A stretch of 64,000 bases of DNA from Mesorhizobium sp. GbtcB19 (GCF_019091085.1 NZ_JAGXJY010000001.1:620001-684000), one strand, 5' to 3'; positions 1 to 9,760 are shown, counted from the stretch's first letter. Notes: a model not told the origin generated them from the sequence alone. Numbers and translations: made by a program.

Positions 1-77
1 GTCGGCTTGCGCAAAAATCATTCCTGAACAGCAAGATGCAGCCATCTGCTGACTCAGCCTGCCAGCGTCCGGAAATC

Positions 78-1751
78 TTAAGCTGCCGCCGTGTTCTCGC
101 GCAGCAACCTGTCGGCGGCAGCGCGGGCTTCGTCGGTGATGGTGGCGCCTGCCAGCATGCGCGCGATTTCTTCCTGGCGGGCGGCGCGGTCCATTTCGGC
201 AATGCCGGTGGCGACGCGGTCCTTGCCGCCGGATTTCGAGATCAAGAAATGCGTCGCGGCGCGTGCCGCCACCTGCGGCGCATGCGTGACCGAAAGCACC
301 TGCACCCGTTTCGACAGCCGCGCCAGCCGCTGGCCGATGGCGTCGGCCACCGCGCCGCCGACGCCGGTGTCGATTTCGTCGAAGACCAGGGTTGGCGCCG
401 AGCCGCGATCGGCCAGCGCCACCTTCAATGCCAGGAGGAAGCGCGACAGCTCGCCGCCGGAGGCGACCTTCATCATCGGCCCCGGCCTGGTGCCCGGATT
501 GGTCCGCACCCAGAATTCGACCTGGTCGATGCCTTCCTCCATGCGGCTTTCGGGATTGCTCGTCATCCCGACGATGAACTCGGCCCGCTCGAGCTTGAGC
601 GCCGGCAATTCCGTCATCACCGCCTTGGTCAGCCCCCCCGCCGCCGCGTGGCGCAGCGACGAAAGCTGTCCGGCGGAAATATCATAGGCCTCGCGACCGG
701 CGGCGGCCTGCTTCTCCAGCGCATGCAGCCGCCCCTCGCCGGCATCGAGATCGGCAAGATCGGCCACCATCGTGTCGCGCAACTGCGCCAGATCGTCGAC
801 CGCGACATTGTGCTTGCGCGAGGCGGCGCGCAGCGCGAACAGCCGCTCTTCCGCCTTCTCCAGGCGCTGCGGATCATATTCGGTGGCGCGAAGCGCGGCT
901 TCGACCCCGGATTGCGCCGCATCGAGCGAGATCATCGCCTCGTCCAGCGATTTCACCACATCGTCGAGCAGGCCCGGCGCCTCGCCCGCCTTGCGCTGCA
1001 GCCGGCGCAACAGGCTGGCGAGCTGCGGCAAGGGCGAGGACGGCCCGGACAAGACGTCCTGCGCGTCATGGATTTCGCCGGCGATCTTTTCGACGCGCAT
1101 CATCTGCGCGCGCAGGTCCGCAAGCTCGGTTTCCTCGCCCGGCTGCGGATCGAGCTTTGCCAGTTCGGCCACGGAGGCACGCAGATAGTCGGCCTCGCGC
1201 GCCGCAGCCTCGACCTTGGCGCGATGCCGCGAAAGCTCCTGCTCGCAGTTTCGCCAGTAGCGCCAGGCCTCGCCCGTGCCGCGCACAGCGCCCAGATGGC
1301 CGCCGAAACTGTCCAGCAATTCGCGGTGCGCGCCGGGATCGACCAGCGCGCGTTCGTCATGCTGGCCATGGATTTCGACCAGCGCCCGGCCGACATCGCG
1401 CATCAGCGTGACGCTGGAAGGCTGGTCGTTGACGAAAACGCGCGTGCGGCCGTCGGCCGTCTGCACGCGGCGCAGGATGATGTCGCCATCATCCTCGATG
1501 TCGTTTCCGGCAAGCAGCGCGCGCGCCGGATGGTTGCGCGGCACGTCGAACACGGCGATCACCTGGCCTTGCGCGGCGCCGTGGCGGACCAGCGAGGCAT
1601 CGCCGCGCGCGCCGAGCGCCAGCGACAAGGCATCGAGCAGGATGGATTTGCCGGCGCCGGTTTCGCCGGTCAGCACCGAAAGCCCGGGCAGGAAGTCGAT
1701 GTCCAGCTTCTCGATCAGGACGATATCGCGGATCGACAGTCTGGACAGCAT
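78..1751 (-). CDS. recN: DNA repair ATPase RecN
   Basis: SMC-like ATPase acting in the cytoplasm on double-strand breaks during recombination. The Walker A motif GETGAGKS is at residues 29-36 and the Walker B/D-loop segment LVFDEIDTG at 455-463. The two ATPase halves flank a long helical middle, as expected for RecN, and 557 residues is the usual family length. It is the last gene of the division/envelope run in this window, 214 bp after bamD. I looked for an alphaproteobacterial LexA site (two GTTC half-sites 7 bp apart) in that gap and did not find one, so SOS control is not shown. Identification is secure. Confidence 0.97.
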   Translation of the reverse strand: MLSRLSIRDIVLIEKLDIDFLPGLSVLTGETGAGKSILLDALSLALGARGDASLVRHGAAQGQVIAVFDVPRNHPARALLAGNDIEDDGDIILRRVQTADGRTRVFVNDQPSSVTLMRDVGRALVEIHGQHDERALVDPGAHRELLDSFGGHLGAVRGTGEAWRYWRNCEQELSRHRAKVEAAAREADYLRASVAELAKLDPQPGEETELADLRAQMMRVEKIAGEIHDAQDVLSGPSSPLPQLASLLRRLQRKAGEAPGLLDDVVKSLDEAMISLDAAQSGVEAALRATEYDPQRLEKAEERLFALRAASRKHNVAVDDLAQLRDTMVADLADLDAGEGRLHALEKQAAAGREAYDISAGQLSSLRHAAAGGLTKAVMTELPALKLERAEFIVGMTSNPESRMEEGIDQVEFWVRTNPGTRPGPMMKVASGGELSRFLLALKVALADRGSAPTLVFDEIDTGVGGAVADAIGQRLARLSKRVQVLSVTHAPQVAARAATHFLISKSGGKDRVATGIAEMDRAARQEEIARMLAGATITDEARAAADRLLRENTAAA

Positions 1752-1768
1752 CAGAACCCGGACCTATT

Positions 1769-1810
1769 GCATGTCGGCCAAAATGGACCCGGTTTGGACA
1801 ACGACACGCG
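1769..1810. repeat. Palindromic intergenic repeat, family A, copy 1
   Basis: This segment has a GTCG/CCAAAA arm and a matching TTTGGACAACGAC arm. The same layout recurs at 26391-26425 and 37264-37312. A related CGCGTCGC/GCGACG inverted segment continues to about 1860. It lies between bamD and recN, just upstream of the recN start. It resembles the short mosaic intergenic elements common in rhizobia. No coding function is apparent. Confidence 0.6.
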
Positions 1811-1965
1811 CCAAAAACAAGAGACTTAAAGCGCGTCGCATCGGCCCGTTCAAGCGCGACGCCCTAAGGTGCGACCATAGGGAGTCGCAGCGCCGCACTA
1901 TCTTTTTGTTTTTGCGCCGGATCAATCCGAAAAGCGCGACATGCGCCTTAGCCTGTCCGCAAGCT

Positions 1966-2835
1966 TCAGGCGCCGGTGATCAGCTTCCCCGCCTTGGAGA
2001 TCCACGACCCGGCATTTTCGCGCGGCGCAAGCCCGTTGCTCTGCAGGAGCTTGTAGGAATCCTTGTACCACTGGCTGTCAGGGTAGTTGTTGCCCAGCAC
2101 CGCGGCGGCCGTCTGCGCTTCCGAGGTTAGGCCCATGGCATAGTAGGACTCGGTCAGGCGCGCCAGCGCCTCCTCGACATGGCGGGTGCTGGAATAGTTT
2201 TCGACCACGTTGCGGAAGCGCTTCACGGCGGCGATGTAATCGCGGCGCTCGAGATAGTAGCGGCCGATCTGCATCTCCTTGCCTGCGAGCTGGTCGTTGG
2301 CGAAGCGGATCTTGTCCTTGGCGTCGCCGACATATTCGGAGTTCGGCCAGCGCGTCACCAGATCCTGCATGGTCTGGATGGTCTGGCGCGCTTCCTTCTG
2401 GTCCTGGGTGACATCCTTGATCTGGCGGTAATAGCTCAAGCCGATGATGTATTGCGCGTAGGCGGCCTCGTCGGTCGACGGATAAAGCGTCAGATAGCGC
2501 TTCGCGGTGCCGATCGCCTCGTCATAATTGCCGGCGCGATAGTCGGCGAAAGCGCCCATCACCATCGATTTGCGCGCGAATTCCGAATAGGGATGCTGGC
2601 GGTCGACGGCGTCGAACTTCTTGCTCGCCTCATCGAGGCGGCCGGCATTCATGTTGGCCAGGCCCTGGTTGTAGAGAACGTCGGCCGGTTCGGTCTGGTC
2701 GACATAGGTCGCCAGGTTGACATCCTTCTCGGAGGACATGCAGGCCGACAGCACGAGCGCGGGAGCAACCACCGACAGCGCCAGCAAAACACCTCGACGC
2801 GGCGCTACCGATTGACCAACTCGCGAAAAAAACAT
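1966..2835 (-). CDS. bamD: Outer membrane assembly lipoprotein BamD
   Basis: Lipoprotein subunit of the BAM complex, which folds beta-barrel proteins into the outer membrane; it faces the periplasm. A signal peptide ends in the lipobox LSAC with Cys at residue 32, followed by TPR-type helical repeats, and the 289-residue length fits. I chose the ATG at 2835 because it gives a normal signal peptide with a short basic n-region. An upstream in-frame ATG at 2883 would add 16 residues and also has a purine-rich stretch before it. It sits between lpxC and recN, the usual alphaproteobacterial order. Confidence 0.93.
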   Translation of the reverse strand: MFFSRVGQSVAPRRGVLLALSVVAPALVLSACMSSEKDVNLATYVDQTEPADVLYNQGLANMNAGRLDEASKKFDAVDRQHPYSEFARKSMVMGAFADYRAGNYDEAIGTAKRYLTLYPSTDEAAYAQYIIGLSYYRQIKDVTQDQKEARQTIQTMQDLVTRWPNSEYVGDAKDKIRFANDQLAGKEMQIGRYYLERRDYIAAVKRFRNVVENYSSTRHVEEALARLTESYYAMGLTSEAQTAAAVLGNNYPDSQWYKDSYKLLQSNGLAPRENAGSWISKAGKLITGA

Positions 2836-3189
2836 GTTTGAATTCCGCCCCTTCGGCGTCGTTTCGGTCCGGGCCGCAGCCATAAACCATTATCCCCTTG
2901 CCCGGCAACGCTATGTCCGGCCAATCGCACATTTTTGTGGCGGCTGCCGAACGCCGCGATCCGAGCACGATTTCGTGCCTCGGTGATGTATTAATACCAC
3001 ACCGCCCTGCATTAGAGCAAACCCGGCGGCGATGTCCTGCGACATCGATCGGGACCCTGCCACAAGGTGGCAAAGGAAGCGTTACATATTGAGGGCCTGG
3101 AAACGCCGCGGCTGACGCCTGTGACCGAGCTTTCGCGCTCGAAGGACGGCGCGCAGAGCATGGCGATGTCGGCTATGAGATCAGACGCC
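2836..3189. other. lpxC-bamD intergenic region
   Basis: 354 bp without a convincing gene. It holds a hairpin at 2961-2983 (GCACG/CGTGC stem extended by CCGA/TCGG with one bulge), a 10-bp palindrome GTATTAATAC at 2988-2997, and a 6-bp stem-loop GATGTC/GACATC at 3031-3046. It must carry the end of the lpxC transcript and probably the bamD promoter. None of the hairpins has a clear T-run, so I do not call a terminator. Confidence 0.5.
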
Positions 3190-4137
3190 TTAGATGACCC
3201 AAGGCGCGTAGACCGGCCCGCTGACGGCGATCATCTCGGCGACGCGGCCGCGCTCGCGGCGCCGCGTCTCGACGATCTCGAAAGCCGTCCGGTCGGAAAG
3301 CAGCCGGCGCAACGCCGAAGCGTTCATCCGATGGCCGCCGCGATAGGAACGGAAGCAGCCGATGAAGCGCGCGCCGGCCAATGCCAGATCACCCATCGCA
3401 TCGAGCGTCTTGTGCCGGGCGAACTCGTTGGGATAGCGCAAGCCCCCGACATTGATGACGCGGTTGTCGTCGCCGATGACCAGCGAGTTTTCCAGGGATG
3501 AGCCGAGCGCGTAACCGGCGGCCCACAGCCGCTCGACATCCTTCATGAAGCCGAAGGTCCGCGCCCGTGCAATGTCGCGGCGGAAGATATCGGGGTTAAT
3601 GTCGGAGGCGAATTGCTGGCGGCCGATCGCCGGGCTCTCGAAATCGATCTCGACCTCGAAGCGCGTGCCGTCATAGGGCCGGAACTCCGCCCAGGAAGCG
3701 CCGGCTTCCACGCGCACCGGCTTGACCACGCGGATATAGCGCCGCTTCATCGCCAGCGTCTCGATGCCGGCCTGGTCGAAGGCTTCGACGAAGGCCATGG
3801 CGCTGCCGCCGAGAATCGGAACTTCCGAACCGTCGATCTCGATGACGAGGTTGTCGATGCCAAGACCGAACACAGTGGCCATCAGATGCTCGACGGTGCC
3901 GATATGCTCGCCTGCCGGATCGCCGAGCATGGTGCAAAGATCGGTGGCGCCGACTTCCGCGACCAGAGCGCGGAACTCACGGGCTTCGCCGCCATTCGAA
4001 AGAAGGAAGACGATGCCCGTATCGGCGTCGGCCGGCAGGAAATGAACGGTGACGGGTTTGCCGCTATGGACGCCGATGCCAGTCAGCGTCGCGCGCGATT
4101 TCACTGTCGTCTGATAGTCGTGCAAGAGTAACCCCAT
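3190..4137 (-). CDS. lpxC: UDP-3-O-acyl-N-acetylglucosamine deacetylase LpxC
   Basis: Zinc-dependent enzyme catalysing the committed step of lipid A synthesis in the cytoplasm. Zinc-ligand motifs of the family are visible: VEHLM near residue 80, HKTLDAMGD near residue 240, and a late GGHRMN segment with the catalytic His. At 315 residues it has the usual two-domain length. It lies downstream of ftsZ, as in many Gram-negative bacteria, but is separated from ftsZ by 379 bp with an apparent terminator, so it probably has its own promoter. Confidence 0.97.
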   Translation of the reverse strand: MGLLLHDYQTTVKSRATLTGIGVHSGKPVTVHFLPADADTGIVFLLSNGGEAREFRALVAEVGATDLCTMLGDPAGEHIGTVEHLMATVFGLGIDNLVIEIDGSEVPILGGSAMAFVEAFDQAGIETLAMKRRYIRVVKPVRVEAGASWAEFRPYDGTRFEVEIDFESPAIGRQQFASDINPDIFRRDIARARTFGFMKDVERLWAAGYALGSSLENSLVIGDDNRVINVGGLRYPNEFARHKTLDAMGDLALAGARFIGCFRSYRGGHRMNASALRRLLSDRTAFEIVETRRRERGRVAEMIAVSGPVYAPWVI

Positions 4138-4418
4138 ACGCCCAAAATGCCTGCGTCCGCTCTATCGGCCTTGGGTATCTTGCAGCCAGATGGATGGTCT
4201 GGCGCTCGCACAAAGGCGGCAAAATAAGCAAGAGCATGCGGCTCTGTATGATCGGCAGGCAGGGCTACTCCCCGAATCCCGGCAAACCGACTTTAGTCCG
4301 TGGCGAAGATAATGGTCCCCTTGGGAGACTCCAAATCACGGTTTCTTACCCCGTGTAACCACCGGAACGCGTCAGAAATATCTCGTAACGCATTGTTATA
4401 AATACCCTTTATAAAAGC

Positions 4419-4448
4419 AACAGGCAGACGATTTCTCGCCTGCCTGTT
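4419..4448 (-). terminator. Hairpin terminator after ftsZ
   Basis: A 9-bp stem AACAGGCAG/CTGCCTGTT, extended inwards by CGA/TCG around a short loop, about 70 bp past the ftsZ stop. On the minus strand it is followed by GCTTTTATAA, a short T-run. It probably ends the ddl-ftsQAZ transcript before lpxC. Confidence 0.6.
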
Positions 4449-4470
4449 AACAACCGTTATATATCGTTAA

Positions 4471-4515
4471 CGATCGGCGGTCCGCCGTATCGGCGATCGG
4501 CGGTCCGCTGTATCG
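4471..4515. repeat. 22-bp tandem duplication after the ftsZ stop
   Basis: Two copies (4471-4492 and 4494-4515) of a 22-bp unit starting CGATCGGCGGTCCGC, differing at one base, with a period of 23 bp. The second copy ends one base from the ftsZ stop codon. It looks like a recent local duplication in the 3' untranslated region. Confidence 0.85.
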
Positions 4516-4516
4516 C

Positions 4517-6178
4517 TCAGTTGGCCTGGCGGCGCAGGAAAGCCGGGATCTCCAGCTGGTCGTCTTCCTGGACCGTGCGGGCCTGCGGCGTCAGCCGGCC
4601 CTGATCGTCGAGCTGGCCACGGCGCGGCGCGTAGAGCTGCGGATCCTGGCTGGCGAGGCGGCGCATCTCCGGTGCCGCCTGGCGCAGCTTCGGCTCGCGC
4701 GGCTGCGCCGGCTGGAGCCGGGCCGGCTCTTCCTCGCGGCGGGTCAGGCCGTTGGTCAACCGCTTGATCAGCCCCATCGGACCGCTGTTTTCATGATCCG
4801 CGGGCCGCGTCTTGGCTTCGACTTCAGCCCTTACGACCGGCGGAAAGTCTTCCACGCGCGGCATGCGCTGCGGCGCCACGGCCACCGGCTGCGGCATCTC
4901 GCGCTGCGGCGCGGGCTGCTGCATGACCTGCTGCGGCACCACAGGCTGTGGCTGCGGCTGGGCCGGCGGAGCCTGGAAGATCTTGCTCTGCGGCCGGAAG
5001 TCGTCGACCGGCATGGGGCGCGCCTGCGCCATGGCGGCGGCGTTTGCCTCGGCGAGTTGGATCGCCTCGGCGACGGGATCGACCGCGCGCGGTTCGTAGA
5101 CCTGCTGCTGAACCGGTGCCGGGCGGATTTCAGCCACCGGAGCCGCCGCCGGACGGCCGGCCGGCTTCTGCGGCGCGCGGATCGAAATCGGCGCCGCGGC
5201 GATTTCGGCGGCCGACTTGTCGATGCCGGTGGCGACGACCGATACGCGGATCACGCCTTCCAGCTCCTCGTCGAAAGTGGCGCCGAGGATGATGTTGGCG
5301 TCCTGGTCGACCTCTTCGCGGATGCGGGTCGCGGCTTCGTCCACCTCGAACAGGGTCAGGTCGCGGCCGCCGGTGATCGAGATCAGCAGGCCCTTGGCGC
5401 CCTTCATCGAGGTCTCGTCGAGCAGCGGGTTGGCGATCGCGGCTTCCGCCGCGGCCATCGCGCGGCCTTCGCCCGAAGCCTCGCCGGTGCCCATCATCGC
5501 CTTGCCCATCTCGCGCATCACCGAGCGCACGTCGGCGAAGTCGAGGTTGATCAGGCCTTCCTTGACCATCAGGTCGGTGATGCAGGCGACACCCGAATAG
5601 AGCACCTGGTCGGCCATGGCGAAGGCGTCGGCGAAGGTGGTCTTGTCATTGGCCAGCCGGAACAGGTTCTGGTTGGGAATGACGATCAGGGTATCGACGC
5701 ATTTCTGCAGTTCCTCGATGCCCATATCGGCCGTCTTCATGCGGCGCTGGCCTTCGAAATGGAACGGCTTGGTGACGACGCCGACGGTGAGGATGCCCTT
5801 CTCGCGCGCCGCGCGGGCAACGACCGGAGCAGCGCCCGTGCCGGTGCCGCCGCCCATGCCGGCGGTGACGAAGCACATATGCGTGTTGGACAGGTGATCG
5901 ATGATCTCGTCGATGCACTCTTCCGCCGCCGCGCGGCCGACTTCCGGCTGCGAGCCGGCGCCAAGGCCTTCGGTGACATGCGCGCCGAGCTGGATCAGCC
6001 GCTCGGCCTTCGACATGGTCAGCGCCTGCGCGTCGGTGTTGGCAACGACAAATTCGACCCCGCGCAGACCGGCGGTGATCATGTTGTTGACGGCATTGCC
6101 GCCGCCGCCGCCGACACCGAACACGGTGATGCGGGGCTTAAGCTCGGTGATGTCCGGCTTTTGCAGATTGATGGTCAT
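4517..6178 (-). CDS. ftsZ: Cell division GTPase FtsZ
   Basis: Tubulin-like GTPase forming the cytokinetic ring at the inner face of the membrane. The nucleotide-binding loop [11 protein letters not shown] is at residues 23-33 and the tubulin signature GGGTGTGA at 110-117. The globular domain ends near residue 320. A roughly 200-residue Pro/Gln-rich linker follows, then the conserved tail [12 protein letters not shown] that binds FtsA and other partners. At 553 residues it is much longer than E. coli FtsZ, but such linkers are normal in rhizobia. It starts 67 bp after ftsA and is followed by a terminator. Confidence 0.98.
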   Translation of the reverse strand: MTINLQKPDITELKPRITVFGVGGGGGNAVNNMITAGLRGVEFVVANTDAQALTMSKAERLIQLGAHVTEGLGAGSQPEVGRAAAEECIDEIIDHLSNTHMCFVTAGMGGGTGTGAAPVVARAAREKGILTVGVVTKPFHFEGQRRMKTADMGIEELQKCVDTLIVIPNQNLFRLANDKTTFADAFAMADQVLYSGVACITDLMVKEGLINLDFADVRSVMREMGKAMMGTGEASGEGRAMAAAEAAIANPLLDETSMKGAKGLLISITGGRDLTLFEVDEAATRIREEVDQDANIILGATFDEELEGVIRVSVVATGIDKSAAEIAAAPISIRAPQKPAGRPAAAPVAEIRPAPVQQQVYEPRAVDPVAEAIQLAEANAAAMAQARPMPVDDFRPQSKIFQAPPAQPQPQPVVPQQVMQQPAPQREMPQPVAVAPQRMPRVEDFPPVVRAEVEAKTRPADHENSGPMGLIKRLTNGLTRREEEPARLQPAQPREPKLRQAAPEMRRLASQDPQLYAPRRGQLDDQGRLTPQARTVQEDDQLEIPAFLRRQAN

Positions 6179-6245
6179 TGTCTCCGTCCTTTGCCTTTCC
6201 CGCCGCCTCGCCGCTGCGGCCGCCTATGGGGCTGTCCCCGTCAAA

Positions 6246-7553
6246 TTAAAAACTGTCTCTCAACCACTGACTCATGCGATGCAGTTTTCCGCCCGTCCCG
6301 GTCATCCTGAAACCGGAAAGTCCTTTCGCCGAATGGCTCTCGAAGCTCGCCATCTGCGGATAGATCATCAGTCCGACCGGGGTCGAGAACGCCGGTCCCT
6401 TGGCCGCTTCCGGCAGGCCGGCCACGCCGAGCGGCCGGCCGATGCGCACATTGCGGCCCAGAATGCGGCGCGCCGCTTCCGGCAGGCCGGAGAGCTGGCT
6501 GGCGCCGCCGGTCAGCACGACGCGTTTTCCCACGGCGTTGCCGTAGCCGGACTTGTTCAGCCGGTCGCGCAGAAGCTCCAGCGTCTCGTCGATGCGGGCG
6601 CGGATGATGCGCGTCATCACCGAGCGCGGGATCTGCAGCGGCACATCGCCTTCCTCGCCGATCGGCTGGATCGAGACGAGGTCGCGGTCGTCGGCGCTGC
6701 CGGGCAGCGCCGAGCCGTGCATCACCTTCAGCCGTTCCGCGGCGTCGAGCGACGTCGACAGGCCCTTGGCCATGTCGAGCGTCACATGGTTGCCGCCGAT
6801 GGCGATGGCGTCGCCATGGACGAACTTGCCTTCCGAGAACACCGAAATGGTCGTCGTGCCGCCGCCCATGTCGATGCAGGCGGCGCCCATTTCGAGCTCG
6901 TCATCGACCAGCGAGGCAAGCCCGCTGGCGTAGGGTGTCGCCACCATACGCTCGACCGACAGATGCGAGCGGTTGATGCAAAGCTCCAGATTGCGCATGG
7001 GTGCGGCATCGCCCGTCAGCACATGCATGTCGACGCCAAGCGCATCGCCGACCATGCCGCGCGGATCGCGCATGCCGCGCTCGGCATCAAGCGAGAAACC
7101 GACCGGCAGCGAATGGATCACCTCGCGCTCGGCCCTCAGCGCCTGCTTGGCGCCGGCCGCAAGCACGCGCTTGATGTCGACTTCCTCGACCTGATGGCCG
7201 CCGAGATTGATGGTCGCCGAGAAGGCTTCGCTCTTCAGCCGGCCGGCCGTCATGTTGACGATGAGGGAATCGACCGTGAGCCCGGCCATGCGCTCGGCTG
7301 CATCGACGGCCAGGCGAATGGCATGTTCGGCGCGGTCGAGATCGACCACGACGCCCGACTTCACGCCCTGCGACTTCTGGTGACCGATGCCGATCACCTG
7401 GATGCGGTGCGAACGCCCGCGCAGCAGCTTGCCGTCTTCGTTCGGCTTGAGCTTCGCCACCACGCAGCAAACCTTGCTGGAGCCGACATCGAGCACCGTG
7501 AGCGTGCCCGACCGGCGCGAAGAAGCATCGGCACTGCCGCCAAGCCAGTTCAT
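6246..7553 (-). CDS. ftsA: Cell division actin-like protein FtsA
   Basis: Actin-fold ATPase that tethers FtsZ to the membrane. The N-terminal phosphate-1 motif DVGSSKVCCVVAKL and the GGGTTTISVF phosphate-2 loop are clear. The C-terminal end MSQWLRDSF resembles the short amphipathic membrane-targeting helix. It is 435 residues. Its ATG overlaps the ftsQ stop as ATGA (4 bp), indicating translational coupling in ddl-ftsQ-ftsA-ftsZ. Confidence 0.98.
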   Translation of the reverse strand: MNWLGGSADASSRRSGTLTVLDVGSSKVCCVVAKLKPNEDGKLLRGRSHRIQVIGIGHQKSQGVKSGVVVDLDRAEHAIRLAVDAAERMAGLTVDSLIVNMTAGRLKSEAFSATINLGGHQVEEVDIKRVLAAGAKQALRAEREVIHSLPVGFSLDAERGMRDPRGMVGDALGVDMHVLTGDAAPMRNLELCINRSHLSVERMVATPYASGLASLVDDELEMGAACIDMGGGTTTISVFSEGKFVHGDAIAIGGNHVTLDMAKGLSTSLDAAERLKVMHGSALPGSADDRDLVSIQPIGEEGDVPLQIPRSVMTRIIRARIDETLELLRDRLNKSGYGNAVGKRVVLTGGASQLSGLPEAARRILGRNVRIGRPLGVAGLPEAAKGPAFSTPVGLMIYPQMASFESHSAKGLSGFRMTGTGGKLHRMSQWLRDSF

Positions 7554-8494
7554 ATCTTTGTCCCCGCCTTGCGCTTGGCCAGGTTCTTCGGCTTGTCGCT
7601 GAGCGCGGCCTCGCGCTGCGTCGCGGCTTCCGGCGAAAGCTCCACGACCAGCCGGTCAGGGAGCCGCATGTCGACGGCAGCGATGTCGCGCGTCAAAAGC
7701 CCGTTGTCATGATCGATCTTGACCAATTCGGCGACCGCCTGGCCCTCGTCGTCTTCCGGCAGCTTGATCGTGATGCCGTTTTCAAGCCTCAGATCCCAGC
7801 GGCGCTCGCCGACCCGGATGTAGCCTTTGACCCGCGCCTCAAGCTCAGGATAGCGCTTGATCTTCTCCAGAAAGGCCGGCGCCATGGCCGGCGCGCCCGT
7901 GCCGATGATCAGCGGCAGCTGTGCCTGCTTGCCGCCCGAGAACGGCGCGATCACTTCGCCCGACCGCTCGATGACCGAGACCGAAGTGCCCTGCTGCCAG
8001 AGCGCAAAAGCCTCACGCTCCTCGATGCGAACCTCCAGCGTGTGCGGATAGATCTTGCGCACCGCTGCGCCCTCGACCCAGGGCAGCGTCGCGATGCGCT
8101 CGCGCGCGGCCTCGGCGTCGAAGCCGATCAGCGAGGTCCAGCCATCGAGGCCGAGCCGGTCGAGCACATCGATTTCGGACGTCTGGCGATTGCCGACCAC
8201 CTTGATCTGGTCGACGGCAAAACCGGTGCGGGCCGTGATGCCCTGCACGACGGCGTCGGTGTAGCCGCCAAGATAGGCGCCATAGGCGCTGCTCGACGCG
8301 ATGAGCGCGGCGGAAAGGATCGCCGCCGAAAAGCGCGGCGCTTCATACTCGCCGCCGCACAGGCGCCCCAGCACCCGCACCGGCCGGCGAAGCTGACGCG
8401 GCAACACGAAACGGTCGAATGACAGCGACATGCCGAACAGCGCGAAACCAGCCGCGCCTCCGCCATTACCCTGTCCCCACCTCAACGCAGACAC
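7550..8494 (-). CDS. ftsQ: Cell division protein FtsQ
   Basis: Bitopic inner-membrane division protein linking early and late divisome parts. A cytoplasmic N-terminal segment is followed by one membrane helix ([21 protein letters not shown]), then the POTRA domain ([15 protein letters not shown]) and the FtsQ/DivIB beta domain. I place the start at the GTG at 8494 (protein VSALRWGQ, 314 aa) because GGAGGA lies about 8 nt upstream. This overlaps the end of ddl by 13 bp. A TTG at 8515 would give a longer form. Confidence 0.93.
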   Translation of the reverse strand: MSALRWGQGNGGGAAGFALFGMSLSFDRFVLPRQLRRPVRVLGRLCGGEYEAPRFSAAILSAALIASSSAYGAYLGGYTDAVVQGITARTGFAVDQIKVVGNRQTSEIDVLDRLGLDGWTSLIGFDAEAARERIATLPWVEGAAVRKIYPHTLEVRIEEREAFALWQQGTSVSVIERSGEVIAPFSGGKQAQLPLIIGTGAPAMAPAFLEKIKRYPELEARVKGYIRVGERRWDLRLENGITIKLPEDDEGQAVAELVKIDHDNGLLTRDIAAVDMRLPDRLVVELSPEAATQREAALSDKPKNLAKRKAGTKI

Positions 8495-9408
8495 GAAGCG
8501 TCCTCCACCATCCAACTCAACAAATCGCCGAACGAGTGTCCCGCTTGCGCGGCGATTTCGGGCACCAGAGACGTCGGCGTCATGCCCGGCTGGGTGTTGA
8601 CCTCAAGCCAGACAACCTCGCCGTTTTCGGAGTGGCGGTCGTCGTAACGGAAGTCCGACCGGGAGACGCCCCGGCAACCGATGGCAAGATGAGCCTTAAG
8701 GGCCAGTGTCTGTATTTTTTGGTAAATATTCGGTGAAATTTTAGCAGGGATTTCGTGTTTTGATCCGCCCGGAACGTATTTTGAATCGTAGTCGTAGAAG
8801 GAATGCCCGGTCGGGATGATTTCGCAGACGCCGAGCGCCACATCGCCCATCACCGCGCAGGTCAGCTCCCGTCCATGGACGTAGCGCTCGACCATGACGA
8901 TCTCGCCATATTTCCACTCGGTCGAGCCGATCACCTGCGGCGGATGCGACTGCCCCTCATGCACGATGACGACGCCGAAGCTCGACCCCTCATTGACCGG
9001 CTTGACCACATAGGGCGGTTTCATCGGGTGCTTGTTCTGGACAGCGAAGCGATTGACCACCTTGGATTCCGCAACCGGAATGCCGGCCGCCTTGGCGACT
9101 TTCTTCGCCTGCTCCTTGTTCATGGCCAACGCCGAGGCGAGCACGCCCGAATGGGTGTAGGGAATTGCGAGATATTCGAGAATTCCCTGGATGGTGCCGT
9201 CCTCGCCGAACGGGCCGTGCAACGCGTTGAAGGCAACGTCGGGCTTGAGCTCGGCAAGCACAGACCCGACATCGCGCGAAACATCGACGCGGGTGACCTG
9301 ATAGCCTTCAGTCTCGAGCGCATCCGCACACGCCTTCCCCGAGGACAGAGACACGGGCCGCTCCGAGGAGAATCCACCGAGGAGAACAGCCACATGCTTC
9401 TTCTTCAT
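8482..9408 (-). CDS. ddl: D-alanine--D-alanine ligase
   Basis: ATP-grasp enzyme making the D-Ala-D-Ala dipeptide that MurF adds to the peptidoglycan precursor; cytoplasmic. The N-terminal [15 protein letters not shown], the [14 protein letters not shown] lysine loop and the C-terminal [16 protein letters not shown] metal/substrate region are all present in 308 residues. It is the first gene after the 617-bp break in the dcw cluster, so the promoter for ddl-ftsQAZ should lie just upstream, where GANTC sites are unusually dense. One GANTC (9370) falls within its first codons. Confidence 0.97.
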   Translation of the reverse strand: MKKKHVAVLLGGFSSERPVSLSSGKACADALETEGYQVTRVDVSRDVGSVLAELKPDVAFNALHGPFGEDGTIQGILEYLAIPYTHSGVLASALAMNKEQAKKVAKAAGIPVAESKVVNRFAVQNKHPMKPPYVVKPVNEGSSFGVVIVHEGQSHPPQVIGSTEWKYGEIVMVERYVHGRELTCAVMGDVALGVCEIIPTGHSFYDYDSKYVPGGSKHEIPAKISPNIYQKIQTLALKAHLAIGCRGVSRSDFRYDDRHSENGEVVWLEVNTQPGMTPTSLVPEIAAQAGHSFGDLLSWMVEDASCLR

Positions 9409-9760
9409 TTCCCGTCATCCCCTCTCACGCCGGGCCTGCAACCGATATTCCCGCACGACATTCCCAAGCATTGAGTCCGAGTCTTCCGGCAGGTTGCCCC
9501 CCCAGACGGAAAACGCGGCTGAACGCGTCGAACGACTCAAATCAGGAAACGCTTTAGGGCAGAGAATCAGAGAGTTGATTCGCTGGCAAGTGCCTATGAT
9601 TCCGAGAGATTCACTTTCCGCGAAAACAGCCGAGAAAAGTGTGTTGTTGAGTCTTTGCAGCAACGGTTGACGCCGCCGCGGAGCACCGAAGTTCAAGTAC
9701 TACTTGAACTTCACGAGGCGCTGAGGTGCGTTGAGATTCAGGTCAGGCCGAGTCGGAGTC
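9370..9760. promoter_or_regulatory. GANTC-dense control region upstream of ddl-ftsQAZ
   Basis: Twelve GANTC sites begin at 9370, 9473, 9479, 9534, 9564, 9577, 9598, 9608, 9649, 9735, 9750 and 9756. GANTC is the target of the alphaproteobacterial cell-cycle methyltransferase CcrM. By chance one is expected per 256 bp. The cluster occupies the murB-ddl gap and the first codons of ddl, and should contain the ddl-ftsQAZ promoter. No convincing gene or -35/-10 pair is seen. A regulatory role is an inference. Confidence 0.5.
9688..9712. repeat. Perfect 12-bp inverted repeat
   Basis: GAAGTTCAAGTA, one central C, then its exact reverse complement. The single-base centre makes it more like a protein-binding palindrome or a cruciform than a transcription terminator. 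No T-run follows on either strand. It lies within the GANTC cluster upstream of ddl. Confidence 0.8.

Larger units (their letters stand above)
4138..4516. other. ftsZ-lpxC intergenic region
   Basis: 379 bp without a gene. The ftsZ-proximal part contains a tandem duplication (4471-4515) and a hairpin terminator (4419-4448). The rest, 4138-4418, is AT-richer than the genes around it, as expected for a promoter region of lpxC. Two GANTC sites occur at 4274 and 4327. I see no clean -35/-10 pair. Confidence 0.5.

Noticed and set aside
36..1829. 597-codon plus-strand open frame across recN
   Set aside because: It is the reverse-strand shadow of recN, with the low-complexity Arg/His/Gln composition typical of GC-rich antisense frames.
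1752..1965. LexA/SOS box upstream of recN
   Set aside because: Only one GTTC half-site was found, not the pair at 7-bp spacing needed.
9415..9696. 93-codon minus-strand frame in the murB-ddl gap
   Set aside because: No ribosome site, no recognisable domain, and it runs through the GANTC cluster and hairpin. It could only be kept if conserved in relatives.
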